Positions 5,172-6,416 of a DNA stretch of 6,416 bases are shown here, in pieces (position 1 is the first letter of the stretch; every line of letters begins with the position of its first letter). A program made the position numbers and the translations under genes. The notes below the pieces were generated by a model. That model saw only the letters and a program-made list of their open reading frames with translations. It did not search any database and was not told where the DNA came from. Location: positions 1 through 6,416 of the forward strand of contig QIGD01000146.1 in assembly GCA_003229935.1 (NCBI GenBank), read 5' to 3'. The stretch is from Methanobacteriota archaeon (GTDB lineage: Archaea; Hydrothermarchaeota; Hydrothermarchaeia; Hydrothermarchaeales; BMS3B).

Positions 5172-5446
5172 TTATATTACTCTCAGTGTTGGTTCTACTT
5201 TACATAGCCCTTTCCAGGGGTCAAAGTAGAACATATGATTGAAAGTATTCTCTTTACCTTCTCCAAATTTGAATTTATGGTTAGTCATAGTCTGGAGGAA
5301 CTGGTCAACTCTCTTTGGGTCCCATGTCTCCATAATAATCACAGTGCTTTTCTGACCAGACCTTAAAAGTAACCCTTCTTTAATCCAATTATCTATTTTA
5401 TACCACTTCTATCTTTTCCCGAAAAAATTTCCTCTTCCTTGGTCAT
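5172..5446 (-). pseudogene. frameshifted remnant of an unknown gene, 5' end cut at the transposon
   Basis: Two minus-strand frames join into one natural-looking protein end of about 92 residues. The first runs from ATG 5446 (MTKEEEIFSGKDRSGIK). The second begins IDNWIKEGLLLRSGQKSTVI and continues with METWDPKRVDQF and HMFYFDPWKGLC to TAA at 5172-5174. Restoring one A in the A-run at about 5396-5401 merges them as SGIKIDNWIKEG. Neither piece has a ribosome site, and the second has no ATG near its start. I recognise no family. The upstream end runs into sequence that codes for the transposase on the other strand, so the 5' part was probably removed by that insertion. It is distinct from the downstream unit, which has its own promoter. 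Confidence 0.5.
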
Positions 5447-6355
5447 GCCGTCTACATGGTAAAAGTCCATAACCTGAAGAAGCTCAAATGGTGCCTACAC
5501 AACTATTGTACTGGGGAAATAACGCAGAAATGGGCTGCAAAATACCTTGGGATAACTTCTGGAAGATTCAGACAGGTCCTCAAAGAATACAAAAAAATGG
5601 AACTATCCCAAAAATATGCTTAAATCTTGGAAGGCCAAGACGTGAGATTTCTGACGAATGTAAAGACCTTGTAAAGTTAGAACATGGCAAATATGGACTT
5701 AATGCATTGTATTTAGAGAAAGTAATCTATGCAAAACACAAGATACGAATACCCCATAACACAATACATAAAATCATGCTTAAAAAGGGATTTAGCAGAA
5801 GACGAGGAAACCCTGGATAAGATATGAAAGGAAGTATTCGTTATCAGCAGTACATATGGACTGGTATGATAGCAAGGTGAATGGAAAGCAGGTATGTGTT
5901 GTTCTTGACGATACTTCCAGAAAAGTTCTTTCAGGTGGGGAATTCCACCATGCCACAACAGAAAATTCGATAACCGTCTTAAAAAATGCAATAAAGGTCT
6001 GTAGAGATTATTATCCCATAGCTGCCATAATCACAGACCATGGGAGTCAGTTATATGCCAATAAAAGAGATAAAAAGGGCAATGCAAATCAGGAGTTTGA
6101 AAACTTTCTCAAAGAAAAAGGAATTAAACACATATTGTGTGGTATAAATCATCCTCAAACAAACGGAAAATATGATAAATGGAATGATTTCTACAAAAAC
6201 CATAGAGAAAGGTTTGAAAACCTTCGAGATTTAATAGAGTGGTATAACAACAGACCACATGGGGCATTAAACTTGAGGAGGGCAGAAACACCCAATGAAG
6301 CCTTTATCAGAAAAATGAAACCAGAACTCTGATTCGGGTTTGCTATGAAATTATT
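5447..6355 (+). mobile_element. decayed IS481-like insertion sequence (ends uncertain)
   Basis: The body is defined by the transposase remnant. The left limit is bounded by the minus-strand gene remnant that appears to reach 5446. The right limit lies between the transposase stop at 6332 and the next start at 6367. I compared both flanks for terminal inverted repeats and found none, nor a target duplication, so at least the left end seems lost. The stated limits are estimates. Confidence 0.5.
5456..6332 (+). pseudogene. broken IS481-like (rve, DDE) transposase
   Basis: Three frames join into one transposase of ~290 residues. Frame A (5456-5623) gives an HTH: EITQKWAAKYLGITSGRFRQ and VLKEYKK. 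Frame B continues from ~5596 with NGTIPKICLNLGRPRREIS and an HTH-like LEHGKYGLNALYLEKVIYAK, ending at TAA 5818-5820. Frame C from ~5799 gives KTRKPWIRYERKYSL and the catalytic core: HMDWYDS (first Asp), IITDHGSQ (second Asp), NHPQTNGKYDKW, then WYNNRPHGALNL. Archaeal relatives I recall have NGKIEKF, so the third catalytic residue is Asp, not Glu (GAT at 6174-6176). The A-to-B change lies on seven A's (5591-5597) and fits a -1 shift. The B-to-C change has no such run and seems to lack several residues. The element is probably inactive. Confidence 0.8.
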
Positions 6356-6369
6356 TGGTTGGTGAAATG

Positions 6370-6416
6370 ATGAAAATAGTGAAAAAGATAAAAGAGGAAA
6401 TTATTATGGGAAAAGA
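6370..6416 (+). CDS. 5' end of an unknown gene, running off the right edge
   Basis: A frame opens at ATG 6367 or 6370 (MKIVKKIKEEIIMGK) with GGTGAA just before, and stays open to the edge. A later in-frame ATG at 6406 has GAGG (6394-6397) 8 bases upstream and is just as good a start. The visible residues are Lys/Ile-rich. Nothing can be said about function. It lies immediately right of the insertion remnant and is the only intact-looking plus-strand gene. Confidence 0.4.
   Translation, partial: MKIVKKIKEEIIMGK

Noticed and set aside
5488..5598. Frame-B start ATG 5488 (MVPTQLLYWGNN) as the transposase N-terminus
   Set aside because: Frame A over the same bases gives the conserved HTH sequence, so this stretch of frame B is out of frame.
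5713..5991. Minus-strand open frame of 92 codons across the transposase
   Set aside because: It is antisense to conserved transposase sequence and has no features of its own.
5400..6366. Terminal inverted repeats or target duplication of the insertion sequence
   Set aside because: No convincing match was found between the left flank (5400-5455) and the right flank (6333-6366); short A/T matches only.
1..6416. CRISPR arrays, tRNA or rRNA genes, replication origin repeats
   Set aside because: I looked for regularly spaced repeats and for cloverleaf-like or conserved RNA sequence on both strands and found none.

Overview
The window looks archaeal. Evidence: a three-OB-fold replication protein A (RPA) next to an RPA-associated OB-fold protein, a 5' fragment of archaeal-type radA, a very short TatA-like protein, winged-helix and zinc-ribbon proteins of archaeal style, GGAGGTGA-type ribosome sites, TATA-box promoters, and an IS481-like transposase of the kind I associate with methanogens and relatives (Methanosarcina-like sequences recalled, not searched). 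The DNA is AT-rich. A euryarchaeal methanogen or ANME relative, or an element living in one, is the best guess, but the sequence does not fix the genus.

Layout. Nearly all genes lie on the minus strand and read right to left. Unit 1 (4942 to 3467) holds four small genes: a beta-rich S1/OB-like protein with an acidic tail, a winged-helix protein with a four-cysteine tail, a 55-residue zinc ribbon, and a 182-residue protein with an OB-like N-terminus and a charged linker. Unit 2 (3352 to 548) holds a tatA-like gene, a protein with two copies of a Cys/His motif, the RPA-associated protein and RPA. Spacing inside the units is tight, from a 17-base overlap to a 41-base gap. Each unit starts with a TATA-like box carrying the same 13-base sequence. 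In front of unit 2 that sequence is also one arm of a hairpin, so the end of unit 1 and the start of unit 2 are physically linked.

The two ends are scarred. At the left, downstream of RPA, only 26 codons of a radA-like gene remain. They are followed by a winged-helix gene lacking its 5' half and by the first 16 codons of another gene. At the right lies a frameshifted, promoterless gene remnant, abutted by an IS481-like transposase that is broken in at least one place and carries Asp where the catalytic Glu is expected. A new plus-strand gene begins at the right edge.

How it may work together. RPA and its associated protein bind single-stranded DNA. The company of two more OB-like candidates and several cysteine-rich, probably metal-binding proteins suggests a single-stranded-DNA handling module for replication, repair or recombination, possibly on a mobile or integrated element. 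The tatA-like gene is the odd member. Apart from RPA, the RPA-associated protein, TatA and the transposase, functions are inferred from local features only.
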